Part shown: positions 44,671 to 55,759 of the stretch, piece by piece
How positions within the stretch are numbered: position 1 is the first letter of the stretch
Layout of the letters: each line of letters opens with the position of its first letter
DNA from: Leguminivora glycinivorella
Lineage: Eukaryota > Arthropoda > Insecta > Lepidoptera > Tortricidae
Assembly: GCF_023078275.1 (NCBI RefSeq)
Contig: NC_062983.1
Location: forward strand, 14,439,001-14,503,000
Length of the DNA stretch: 64,000 nucleotides
Direction of reading: 5' to 3'
Made by a program: the position numbers and the translations under genes
Notes under the pieces: generated by a model
Seen by the model: the letters and a program-made list of their open reading frames with translations, nothing else
What the model was told of the DNA's origin: nothing
Database searches by the model: none

Positions 44671-47328
44671 GGATTGTCTACTGGAATTGCCAGACGCTGA
44701 CCGGCAAAGAGGGCCTCCTTCGAGTCTTCCTCCGAAACCAGAACGTGGACATCTTGCTGGTCAGCGAAACCCACGCAAAAAAGGAGCTGAAGATGGGGGG
44801 CTACATGGTGTACCAACGAAACGAGATAAACCAGCAGGGACACCCGTTCCGTGGGCTCGCCGTGATGGTCCGAAGAACGATCGTCCACCAGCCAGTCGAC
44901 TTCGTCCACCGAGACTCCTTCTCGGCGCTCGGCGTCGACATCCGGGTGGCCGATGGTGACCTCCGGCTGTACACCACCTACCGCCCACCTCAAACCCCAA
45001 CGGCACGACTGAAGGCTGAGCTACGCGCCCTGTTCCAACACCCGGTGCCGACCATCATGGCAGGAGATTGGAACGCCAAGCACGTAGCTTGGAATTCCTC
45101 CAAGATCGACCATACCGGACGCGTGATCTACTCTGCAGCAGTGGACTACAACCTCGACATATCAGGACCTGAAGAGCCAACGCACTTCCCTGATAATCAC
45201 AGCACCTGCGACATCATCGACTTTGTAGTCCACAAAGACGTAGCAGCTGCCATGACACAGGAGGTTCTCCCCGACCTCCCCTCTGACCACCGACCGATAC
45301 TACTAACACTGGACACAGCCCCAAACTCCGTCCCGAAGAGGAAGCCGAGACGGAAGACAGACTGGGAGGCGTTCTCGGAGGCCCTAACCAACCCCACCAC
45401 TGGGCCCATCAACACAGCCGAGGACGTAGAAGCAGCAGCGAACGCCATTGCCACCAATATCCAGCTGGCGATAGAATCCACCTCGCAAACCATCCCCGCA
45501 GGCGAAAGGTGCAAACCACTGCCCCAGGAGATCAGGGACCTACTGATAGAAAAGCGCCAGCTGCGACGGAGGTGGCAAAACACCCGCTGCCCAACAATGA
45601 AGACGGAGCTAAACCATCTGGTGGAGCTCGCTAAACTCAAGATTCGGAACCACAGAGCACAGGAGTGGGAGACCCATATCGCCAGCATTGACGGCACCAT
45701 GCCGCCCTCAATCCACCGTCTCTGCAGACAAATGGGACAAACCGCAGACCCTGTGCGACCGCTGCACGACGAAGGAGGGTCCTTCGATACAGGGCAGAGA
45801 GAGAGCAGAACTGTTCGCAGACAGTCTGGAACGACAGTTCCAACCAAACCCGACTCTTAACCTGGACCACACGAGGGAAGTGGAGCAAAGAGTGGCAAGG
45901 TACTTCCAGCAGCCGCCGAGCGAGGAAGAAGAAGACGAAGATCCGGTCTTTTTCACCCCCGGCCAAGTCAAGAGAGCATTACAGAAGAGCAACCCCAGGA
46001 AGGCCCCAGGCCCCGACTCAATCCCGAACGAGGCACTGCGTCACCTGCCGCAGCACACCATAGCGGCGACGACGCGACTCTTCAATGGGATACTGCGCAC
46101 GGGGCACTTCCCAACGTCCTGGAAACTTGGCCGGGTCATAATGATCCCCAAACCGGGAAAGGACCGAAGGAAACCGGCTAGCTACAGGCCGATCACGCTG
46201 CTGAGTACCTTGTCGAAGGTATTCGAGAAACTGCTCCTGGCCAAGCTCCAACCACACATCGAGCCCAGGCCGGAGCAGTTTGGATTCCGATCGGAGCACT
46301 CAACGACCCTCCAGCTGACGCGCGTGCTATCTTTCATGGCAGAGCGCATGGACCGGAAGGAGCATGTGGTGGCAGTGTTCCTCGACATGGAGAAGGCCTT
46401 CGACAGGGTCTGGCACGAGGGCTTGCTGGACAAACTGTCGACGTCTTCGGCCCCACGTCGAGTGATGCGCGTACTACACTCCTTCCTGACCCAGCGGCGC
46501 TTCCACGTGGCAGTGGAAGATAAGATCTCCTCCGAACGCCCAATCCTGGCGGGCGTTCCGCAAGGCAGCTGCCTCTCACCAGCCCTGTACGCGAGATTTA
46601 CCGACGACATCCCGGTGGTCGGCGACGTCAAGCTGGGACTGTTTGCTGACGATGCTGTGTACTACGTGGCATCAATCTCACCAGCCCACGCCGCCCGCAA
46701 GATCCAACGACAGCTTGACGTCCTACCTGACTGGCTGACCAAATGGAAGCTCGCGGTAAACGTCGGAAAAACACAGGCGCTCCTATCTGGAGCCAAGAAC
46801 CACCCGCCGCCACTCAAGCTCCTTGGCGAAGAGATCCAGTGGCAGCACACGGCAAAGTATCTGGGGGTCACGATCGATCGAGGCCTCACGATGAAATACC
46901 ACGTGGACGAAGTGGTGCAGCGAGCGAAGACCGCCCGCGCTAAACTCCGACCAGTCCTCTCCAGCAGCCTCCCATTCCGCACCAAACTGGGGATCTATAA
47001 GGCTTACATACGGTCAAGACTGACCTACGCGTCTCCGGCCTGGTACTCCAGGACGGCTGAGTCTAATAGGCGGAGACTCAGGGCTCAAGAGACGCTAAGC
47101 CTCAGGACAATAGTAAGAGCCCCACGCTACGTGCGGAATGCGACAATCTTCCGAGACCTGAAGCACCAGAAGCTGGACGAGTTTGTGAGCCAGCTGGCAA
47201 GCAAAATGTTCACCAGTGCCGACATGTCACGACACGAGATTTTGAGAGGGATAGCCCCCCTCCACGCCCGCCCACCAGACGCACGCCGGCAGAGAGCCCA
47301 ACCACGGGAGCTCATGCCGAGGACCTAG
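44634..47328 (+). pseudogene. P2 ORF2: endonuclease and reverse transcriptase, one frame break
   Basis: The endonuclease (from V-Y-W-N-C-Q, near 44676) is open through G-D-W-N-A-K-H and S-D-H-R-P. Small indels near 45777 and 45800 shift the frame between the endonuclease and the RT. The RT frame then runs to a stop at 47326-47328, with K-A-P-G-P-D, F-L-D-M-E-K-A-F-D-R-V-W-H, catalytic F-A-D-D and the C-terminal R-G-I-A-P-L-H-A-R-P-P-D. P1 is uninterrupted across the same place. Confidence 0.8.
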
Positions 47329-47549
47329 CTTCGTAGCCAAAAAGCCGCAGACTGGCCAACATGACCAAAAGCCATGATGGCCAATCAAACACCAACCAAG
47401 AAGAAGAAGAAAGAAAGCCAAACCACTGGCTAAGCGACAGATCGTGCCGCCATTGCGGCACGCGCAAGATGCAGCCAAAAAGGGCCTCGCCCTGAAATGG
47501 CCTCCTCACACCCCTCCAGAAAGGAGAGGAGTGTAAGATGACACGAGCA

Positions 47550-49271
47550 GCGCGAATCCTTTTCGCCGCCGGCTGCCGTGGAGTGCGCATCGCGTCGTCG
47601 CGCGCCGTGCCTCGCTCCGCTGCGTGTTTCTCCGCTGAAGATGAAGACACGACGAGGATGCTGCAGGCTCCGATGAATGTCTTGTCCTTGTCAGGACGAT
47701 GATAAACTGTCCTTTTCAGGGCAATCCAAAAAATGCTCTTCTCAGAGCAACTTCAAAACTGTTCTTCTCAGAGCAAACTTCAATGTTTCACAATCGATAA
47801 CTAACATCACTGTTCTTGTCAGAACAGTACTGTTTCAAGGACTGCACTACACATGTCAATCTATGTATATGTATATTATGTGTATCCCCACAGTTTTATT
47901 ATAGTTTTGAAGGAAGTTTCTTGTTTTCAACTTCCGATGCAAAACCGACGGAGTGTTATATAATAATAACTTTTAGGCTTGACAAGTCTGTCTGCCTACC
48001 TGTGGCAATGAATAACTATTAATAATAACTAAATTATGCAACTTTCCCTTTTTATCTCGCCCAATAGCATCGCGTTATCGCTGCAAGCTACGCCCCCACC
48101 CGTTATCAACAGTGGAGGTAATCTGCGCTTGCACATTCTTCTGATAACAAAATAATAATAAGAAGCTACCTGCCAAATATCAAAGTAATTGCACTAATAC
48201 TTATAAAATACCCGCGCATATATAATACTCAAAAGATATACCAAATAATCGCTCCTAAAGGAAAAAAAAGTGCGTCCCCCCCTCTAACTTTTGAACCATA
48301 TGTTTAAAAAATATGAAAAAAATCACAAAAGTAGAACTTTATAAAGAATTTCTAGGAAAATTGTTTTGAACTTGATATTTAGGTTCATTATTCTAAGTAG
48401 ATATTTCCATTCAAAGTAGTATTTTGATAAAGATTCGCATGACAACTATCTCGATCAAATCCCAAATATCGTCACTACTTTGAAAAAATCTAGTATCTCA
48501 CGCTGCTCCTCAAAGTTAAAACGCAGTAAGTCTATATGCATTCCATACATACTTACTACAATTTTCTTTTCATTGACAGACGAAGATACAAGTTTTTTTA
48601 AAAGTAGTGGCGATATGTGCCATTTTAACGTTTTGAGGTACTTATATTCTAATTGTTTTGATTTTAATTGTCATCTAAGGGACTATCTACACACAGGCGA
48701 GGCGACGCACGTCGTAAGACGCGGAACGGACGCCAGCGACGCGCCGCCCGAGTGTAATTAAAAAAAAACCGCGTCTTACGACGTGCGTCGCCTGAGTGTG
48801 GGTTGCCGCTTATGGGTCGGTAAGGACAGGAGTTGGATAAATTACAAAAATAATAAAAGCATTTACCTGTTTTAAAATTTTTTTAATAGCAAGATTCACA
48901 ATTAACATACCTCACATAATTATGTATCTGGGGGCACGGGAGTGTACTGAACTGTACCCTATTATTTAGGAAACTATTACCTACCCTAAATGATTCCCTC
49001 CAAACAAACAGTCAGCTAGTTTAGTCTTAATGTTAAAATAAACCTTATAATATTTAAATAAAACAATACAAGGGCCGTCCATGTCACACTATTTATATGA
49101 GCGATAGGGATGCACTGATGCGATAAATTTTATCGAACTAAATAGTGAAGAACTAAACAGGTGAAGATTTAAGAGATTGAATCTAAAAAATATGTAAATG
49201 AAACATAGTTTATTCACTAAATAATAAAATCATCCTTAACTATTAACTTTACATCCTATACTAATTACAAC
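47550..49271. repeat. Array spacer between P2 and copy D
   Basis: It starts with the right half of Ins598, including its hairpin series. It continues with the spacer DNA, the GC-rich inverted repeat (about 48688-48800) and the common 3' flank of the bHLH gene. No gene is supported. Confidence 0.55.
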
Positions 49272-50383
49272 TTAAAAATAAAGCGAGACGATGTCTTCTT
49301 CCGTCGCCCAAAAGTCGAACTGACTCAAGGAGACCCGTGCACCTGCAGTTGCATCTATAGTACCAAAATTGGCCACCTCAGCCAGGTTTTCATTCTTCGC
49401 ACTTGGCTCCACAATTCAATTTCAATTTCAATTTATTTATTCACAGATAAGCTTACAGTTAACACCAAGCGCTTAAAAGTTACAATGCTGCAGTATACTG
49501 GAGACGGCGCAGAATCCAAAGATGAACATCCAACGCCTTCGGGGAAATGTGGTGAAAGATGTTCCTCCACACAAGCCAACGGGAAAGCATAGGACTCTTC
49601 TTGGCGTGTCTGTAGCTGGGATTGCTGGGAACCCGTGTCCGGTGCAGAAGCGCGCCGAACTAGTCGTGGCAGCACTCGCTGACATGTCGAAACCGGCACA
49701 GGCTCCTGAGATGGACTTGTCGAGACCCGCTTGCTGGGAGGACTCGGCCAGCCACAATCAGCAACTTTTCTCTTCATTGGACATGTCCTCTTAGGCTCTG
49801 TTTCCGTCGGAAAACAGTACTCCAACATTTCTACTGTGGAAGAAAAAAAAACATGAGAACAATGCTAAGTGCAAACACTAAGTTTAGTAAACTATTTCAT
49901 TAGCGGGGCAACTTACTTTCAGATTCCAGGTCCTCATTGGCTTTCCGCAGTCTCTCAGCGTCCCAGTATTTGTCGCGCTTCATCGACTTTTGTAGAAGCG
50001 TCGAGACCTCCGCTAGCAGGTCCGGAACAGACAACTGAAACAAACACAAGAATTATTAGAAAATCAAAAATACAAAAAAAAATAAGACAACAAAAAACAA
50101 ATAGACACTTACAGTACTCTGCACACCGTCCTCTTTCGCCAAATTTTCTAGAGCTTCGTTCATAGCAGCTCTTCTCTCCTTCTCATACGACGCATTGAGA
50201 GCTCGTTTTTCATACTGTAACAAATATAGAAAATCACATTAAGTATAATATATACACATATTAATAAAGATTAAAAATAAAATAGTGAAAACTTACTAAA
50301 GTAAGAGAAACTCGACCTCTTCCTGCGGGTCTTCCCCGCTTACGGGGCACTGTGTTACGCGTTTGAATTATATCAGAAGACAT
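49272..50383 (-). pseudogene. Array copy D: bHLH gene with retrotransposon tail in exon 4
   Basis: Exons 1-3 and their splice sites are intact. In exon 4 a 66-bp insertion plus a 5-bp duplication (71 bp, frame-shifting) replaces the last 45 residues with 15 unrelated ones, ending at a stop at 49433. The lost part includes the acidic-aromatic C-terminus. A separate change at 50129 turns Ala58 at the end of helix 1 into Asp. The AT-hook, bHLH and nuclear localisation motif remain, so a shortened protein of about 235 residues is possible. Confidence 0.75.
49416..49481 (-). mobile_element. 66-bp 5'-truncated LINE tail in copy D
   Basis: The insertion is flanked by ACAAT (49411-49415 and 49482-49486). 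Read on the minus strand it ends in AATAAATAAATTGAAATTG repeats, the polyadenylation-like and microsatellite tail of a LINE. It is absent from all other copies. Confidence 0.75.
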
Positions 50384-50703
50384 TTTTCAAAGAAATTGAA
50401 CTATCGATTATGATCTGCAACTGAAACTGTCTGTCTGACACGTCAGAGAGAAATGTGTGCAAATTTATGATTACGATTGTATTTATAGAAGCTATTTACC
50501 CCCACCACTCGTCCTCATATAGCCACGCCCCTAACTCTCAAATGTTATACCTATTCGATTTTGGGCCAATTGACACCATCGCATATATGTGTTACCATAG
50601 AATATATAATACTACAAGTACAGAAGGCCCACTGCTTTGATGTTCACGAAATGCCGCCTTTTTAAATGCCTACAAAATCTAACAAAGAAACGAGCCGCAC
50701 GTG
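50384..50703 (-). promoter_or_regulatory. Core promoter and E-box of array copy D
   Basis: The TATAAATA box is at 50487-50480 and CACGTG at 50698-50703, with GTGTGCAA unoccupied at about 50455-50462. The arrangement is as in copy A. Confidence 0.5.
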
Positions 50704-51633
50704 CGCAGCGTCGGACGATAGGGTTGCCTATTGATTAAAACGAATTAATACTCGGATAAAAATAAATATACTATTATATTCAAGTCTTGGGTAGATAGGT
50801 ACTTTCTAGGTATATATACAGTACCTATCTATTATTTATTTATTTATTTATATTCAAATAAGTTACACAGCATAACAGTAAAACCAAAGCACTGTGAAAC
50901 TAAAAAATAAAAACAATAGGTATAGCACATAAAACAGTAAAAATCAGACAAAAAAAAAACCAATATTCTATTTAGGCGACGACGTAACAGCGTGGCTCCG
51001 TTGCGTCGTATTATATTATTGTTTAAGTCCCAACATCACAAGCCTTATTGAAATTTTCCGTGGGACTTAATCAATAGTAAGTCTGTGTAAGATTGTCCTA
51101 TTTTATTCGTGATATCCATTTAACTAAGCTTTATTAGCCATTCCACACGCGGACATCGCATATGAACCTTAAGAAAGACTCGCGACATAAAGTAACAATA
51201 GAAATTGCGAACGTGCGTTCCGCGGGAACGCGCGCCACTCCTGATTACTTGTACTTGTAGCGCGACGATAGAATCGCGGAAGTGAGCCGCCCCTGGTGTT
51301 ACAGAAATACAGGCTAATCCCACTATCATAAAAAAAAGTTACTGAACTTATTAGTTTTATGGCGAAGGTTAGGCCATTAGGGTATTGTAGTAAAACTCCA
51401 GGTTGTATGTACAGAAGGGAATGAATTTTTATTTACAAAACGCTTGTTTATATACAATTTTGAATCAAGAGAGAAAGAGATAATATTTACATGAAAGAAA
51501 GAGATAGAAAAGGGTATCCCGCGCATGCGCGCAAGGAACGGTGCGCCGGCGCGCCAGTGGCGCCTCTGCGCATGCGTGACAGATCGCGGGTCGCGAATAA
51601 AATAAAACCGATTGACCTCCGGGCGCGAATCCT
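50704..51633. repeat. Array spacer with marker insertion, left of P3
   Basis: It contains the degenerate LINE tail, the same 173-bp marker insertion as at 31019 (here 50836-51008, TATTAT duplication), the AGTTTTAT edge of Ins598 (51353-51360) and its left half up to GCGCGAATCCT (51623-51633). No gene is supported. Confidence 0.55.
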
Positions 51634-51636
51634 AGT

Positions 51637-54600
51637 CTACTGGAACGCTCAAGGGCTGCGGCACAAGATCGGGCAACTCCGCACGTTCCTGACGTCGAGG
51701 AACGTGGATGTCATGCTCGTTCAAGAGACGTTCCTGAACAACGACACAGCACTGAAATGCCCCGGCTACGTCACCTACAGGAAGGACGAGACCCGTCCCG
51801 ACGGAGGGGCGTACCGTGGCCTCGCCATCATCATCCGAAGGTCCATCGTCCACCAGCCGGTGGAATACCAGCCCCTCGACTCCCTGCAGGCGCTAGGAGT
51901 CGACATCCGAGTCTCGGGCAACGACCTTCGGATATACTCGGTCTACCGTCCCGGCGGCAAACCTGGCACCCTTTCCACGGATATCCAGCGGCTACTCAGT
52001 CCCCCAATGCCGGTCATCATGGCGGGGGGACTGGAACGCCAAACACCCCGCCTGGAACTCTTCATGGCAGAACACAGAGGGACGGGCACTGTACAACGCA
52101 GCCGTGGACCACAACTTCGACATCTCAGGACCCGAAGAGCCGACTCACTACGACGTCGCGCACGGCTCCGAGGATGTCATAGACTTTGTGGTCCACAAGA
52201 ACATCACCGCTGTCATGGAGCAAGAGGTGCTGATCGACCTGCCTTCAGATCACCGACCGGTACTCCTGACCCTGGAGGAGCTGCCGGTCAAGGCACTCTC
52301 GACCAAGCCAAGGACCAAAGTCTGCTGGGAGACCTACACAGACATCCTGGAGGAGAAACTCTTCCCTATGCCAGTCTCCACGGCGGAAGAGGTAGAGGCA
52401 GCTGCAGCCCAAATCGCCACCAACATCCAGGACGCGCTTACCAAGGCCTCGCGTACCATCCAGAGCGGCGGAAGACGTCCTCTCCTGCCGCAAAGGATCA
52501 AGGATCTGATTCAGCAGAAGCACGCCCTGCGAAGGAGGTGGCAAACCACCAGATGCCCCACATTAAGAGTGGAACTCAACGCCCTCGTAAAGAAGGTCCA
52601 GAAGGAGCTCCAACTCCACGATGCCGAGAGATGGGAGAGCCACATCGCGTCGATGGTCGATGACACCCCCTCCATTCATCGCCTATGCCGACAACTCGGC
52701 ACGACGCGAGAGTCGGTTCGCCCTCTCCAAGACTCAGCCGGACAGCCCAAATATAAAGCGGAGGACAGGGCCGAGATCTTCGCCGAACACTTGGCCAAGC
52801 AGTTCCGCCCAAATCCCATCGGCGACCTGGAGCACCACAAAGCAGTAGAGGAACACCTGGAGAGGTACCTGGAGCAGCCGCCGACGCCAGACGAAGACCC
52901 GATCTTCTTCTCGCCCGGCCAAGTACAGCGGACACTCAGACGCTGCAAACCCCGCAAAGCCCCGGGCCCGGACTCGATCCCGAACGCGGCACTATGTCAC
53001 CTACCACTACGACCCATAGTGGCGGTGACCAGCCTGTTCAACGGGATCATGCGCTCGGGGCACTACCCGAACGAGTGGAAACTTGGCCGGGTTATAATGC
53101 TGCCAAAACAAGGGAAAAACAGAGGAAGACCGGAGAGCTACAGGCCGATCACCCTGCTCAGCACCCTCTCCAAGGTGTTCGAGCGGCTCCTGCTGGGCAA
53201 GCTCCAGCCCTTCCTGGAGTTAAGACCTGAGCAGTTCGGCTTCCGCGACGGCCACAGTACCACCCTCCAGCTCACGAGGGTGATCCACCACATGGAGGAG
53301 GCGATGAACAAGAAGGAGCACACCGCAGCCTGCTGTCTAGACATGGAGAAGGCCTTCGACAGGGTGTGGCACGAGGGGCTAGTGTACAAACTGTCGAAGA
53401 CCCAAGCCCCCAGACGGATCGTCAGAGTGGTGGCTTCATTCCTGACGAACCGACGCTTCCATGTCAGCGTAGAAGATGCCACTTCAGGAGAGCGCACGAT
53501 CCTAGCCGGCGTGCCACAGGGCAGTGTCCTCTCTCCAGCCTGCTACTCCCTCTACACCGACGACTTCCCAGTCAGCGGAGACGTCAAGCTGGGCCTCTAC
53601 GCGGACGACGCAATTCAATTCAATTCAATTCAAAATATCTTTATTCATGTAGGCCTAGTTACAAGCTCTTATGAATAGTTCATTACATATATATTATGAT
53701 CTTAATCTAACCTAATTATCAGAGCAATTTATTGTTGTAAATTATTGTTCATAATAATATTGAGTCTATAATATACAATTTCATATAAAAATAATCGTTA
53801 AACAAAAAATATATAATTAGGTATATGTATATATAAAAATACATGTCTAGAATATTTCTAGGAAAAATCCAATGTCCAAAAAAATACAATATTAATTTCA
53901 TCCACAATAATAATAATAATAAACGTAAAAATAAGAAACCATTTCGAATAACAATTAATCCCACGTTGTTTTATCATTCATGTAGTCTTGTGTTGTATAA
54001 TAAGCTTTGGAAATGAGTACACGCTTTACATGATTCTTAAATTTATTAATTGACAAGTCAGTAATATGATTCGGAAGTTTATTATAAAATCGAACACAAT
54101 TACCCATGAATGATTTTTTAATTTTACAGAGCCGTGTGAAGGGCACCGCGAGTTTATGTTTATTTCTAGTATTTATATTATGTACATCACAGTTTTTCTT
54201 AAAATTACAAATGTTTTTATGTACATACATAATATTCTCATAAATATATTGACAATGCACTGTCATTATATTAATGTCCTTAAATTTATCTCTAAGTGAG
54301 TCTCTATGGTTCATTTTATATATTGCTCGAATAGCCCTCTTCTGCAGAATAAATATGGTATTTATCTCTGAAGCACTGCCCCAAAGTAAAATACCATATG
54401 ACATAATGCTGTGAAAGTAACTAAAATAAACTAATCGAGCTGTTTTCACGTCTGTTAACTGACGGATCTTGCTCACTGCAAAAGCTGCAGAACTAAGTCT
54501 ATTCGAGAGGTTAACAATGTGGGGACCCCACTGAAGTTTAGAATCTAAAGTTATACCAAGAAAAACTGTACTATCTACCAGTTCTAATTCCTCATCCTTC

Positions 54601-55574
54601 ACAACGACACTTGTTTGCTCATTCCTTACGTTACTATTAGTGACAAACTTAATACATTTAGTCTTTTTTTCATTTAATAATAAATTATTAGCATTGAACC
54701 AGTTCACTACTTTAGAGATAGCATTGTTTACATCACTGTGAGCTTGTTGCTGTCGTTTGAGTTTGAAAATAAGTGAGGTGTCGTCTGCAAACAATACTAT
54801 ATCATGGTGGGTCTTTACAAGGAATGGCAAGTCATTTATGTAGATAAGGAACAGGACGCGGCACTCTTCGCCGCGTCCCTGAACCCCCGCCACGCCGCCG
54901 TCAAGATCCAGAGGTCCCTCGACGCGCTCCCTAGCTGGCTGTCCAGGTGGAGGCTGGCGGTCAACGTAGGGAAGACACAGGCGATGTTCACCGGCTTCTC
55001 CAGGAAGCCCCCACCCCCTCTTCGCCTACTGGGAGAGGACATCCTATGGAAGCCGCAGGTCCGTTACCTGGGCGTCACAATAGACCAGCGGCTGACCATG
55101 AAGGCACATGTGGACGAGGTGGTTCGGCGAGCCAAGGTGGCCCGCACTCTGCTTCGCCCAGTCTTCAAGAGTAGCCTCCCGCGACGCACGAAGCTGGGGG
55201 TCTACAAAACCTATATACGGTCTCGCCTGACGTACGCAGCCCCAGCCTGGTACGCAATGGTATCAGAAACCAACAAGAAGAGGCTGCGTGCGCAGGAGAA
55301 TATGACCCTCCGCACCATCCTCAACGCCCCCCGCTACGTGCGCAACGAGTCCCTGCAGGCTGGACTCAGATGGCAGAACCTGGACGCCTTCATCGCAGAC
55401 CTCTCAACGCGAATGTTCGACCGCGCCGACCACTCCCACCACCAGCACCTACAGGGCATAGCGCTCCTCCACGCTCGCCCACCGGACAACCGCCGCTACC
55501 GTCAGCTGCCCAGGTCGCTGACAATTAAGGCCGACGAAGAGGAGGCTTCGTCGCCACCAACAAGAAGAAGATAG
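51637..55574 (+). pseudogene. P3 ORF2: endonuclease and reverse transcriptase, split by a nested LINE
   Basis: It opens with V-Y-W-N-A-Q-G-L-R-H-K. An extra G in a G-run at about 52024-52029 breaks the frame at the endonuclease M-A-G-D-W-N motif. The next frame (about 52104-53611) has L-P-S-D-H-R-P, K-A-P-G-P-D-S-I-P, C-L-D-M-E-K-A-F-D-R-V-W-H, G-V-P-Q-G-S-V and catalytic Y-A-D-D. The nested LINE then interrupts directly after Y-A-D-D-A. The remaining C-terminal part (54855-55574) continues in the expected register and ends after Q-G-I-A-L-L-H-A-R-P-P-D and an acidic-basic tail. Upstream, an in-frame ATG at 51491 in Ins598 is fused to the truncated ORF. Confidence 0.8.
53612..54854 (-). mobile_element. 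Nested 5'-truncated LINE with RT fragment
   Basis: The minus-strand element sits inside the P3 RT, with GACGC on both sides (53607-53611 and 54855-54859) and an (AATTC)n tail at its left end. A frame from about 54854 to 53955 encodes the second half of a non-LTR RT with F-L-I-Y-I-N-D-L-P, catalytic F-A-D-D and a C-terminal F-Y-N-K-L-P-N-H-I segment, open to its stop. It differs from both Jockey lineages and from the LINE at 1650-3298. It is the youngest event in this nest. Confidence 0.8.
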
Positions 55575-55759
55575 AGCGTCACAACAACGCCACAGATAGG
55601 CCACCAACCCATAGGCCTATCACCGCAGCCAAGCCTAGAGGGCAACAAAGGACCCGTCCGTAGTAGCGGACGGCGAACCAAAGCCGCCAAAAATCCCCAA
55701 AGGGATGGAAAGGCCGAGATCTTCCCCCAGAAGTGGGGTCGACAAGAGAGCTCACGAGA

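Larger units (their letters stand above)
41961..47549 (+). mobile_element. P2: full-length Jockey-clade element (lineage I) with 11-bp target duplication
   Basis: The element is 5,589 bp with complete 5' and 3' ends, flanked by identical GCGCGAATCCT (41950-41960 and 47550-47560). It has the 5' UTR, ORF1, ORF2 and a 3' UTR ending GGAGTGTAAGATGACACGAGCA. No long poly-A tail is present. It is the best reference copy in the window, and its ORFs are interrupted only by small indels. Confidence 0.9.
51634..55759 (+). mobile_element. P3: 5'-truncated Jockey-clade element (lineage II) at the same target as P2
   Basis: The element begins at the very start of ORF2 and ends with a lineage II 3' UTR (GGGATGGAAAGGC ... 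CTCACGAGA). It is flanked by GCGCGAATCCT at 51623-51633 and 55760-55770, the identical duplication that flanks P2. Because its sequence is clearly different from P2 and close to L2, it is an independent insertion. Another LINE is nested in it at 53612-54854. Confidence 0.85.
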
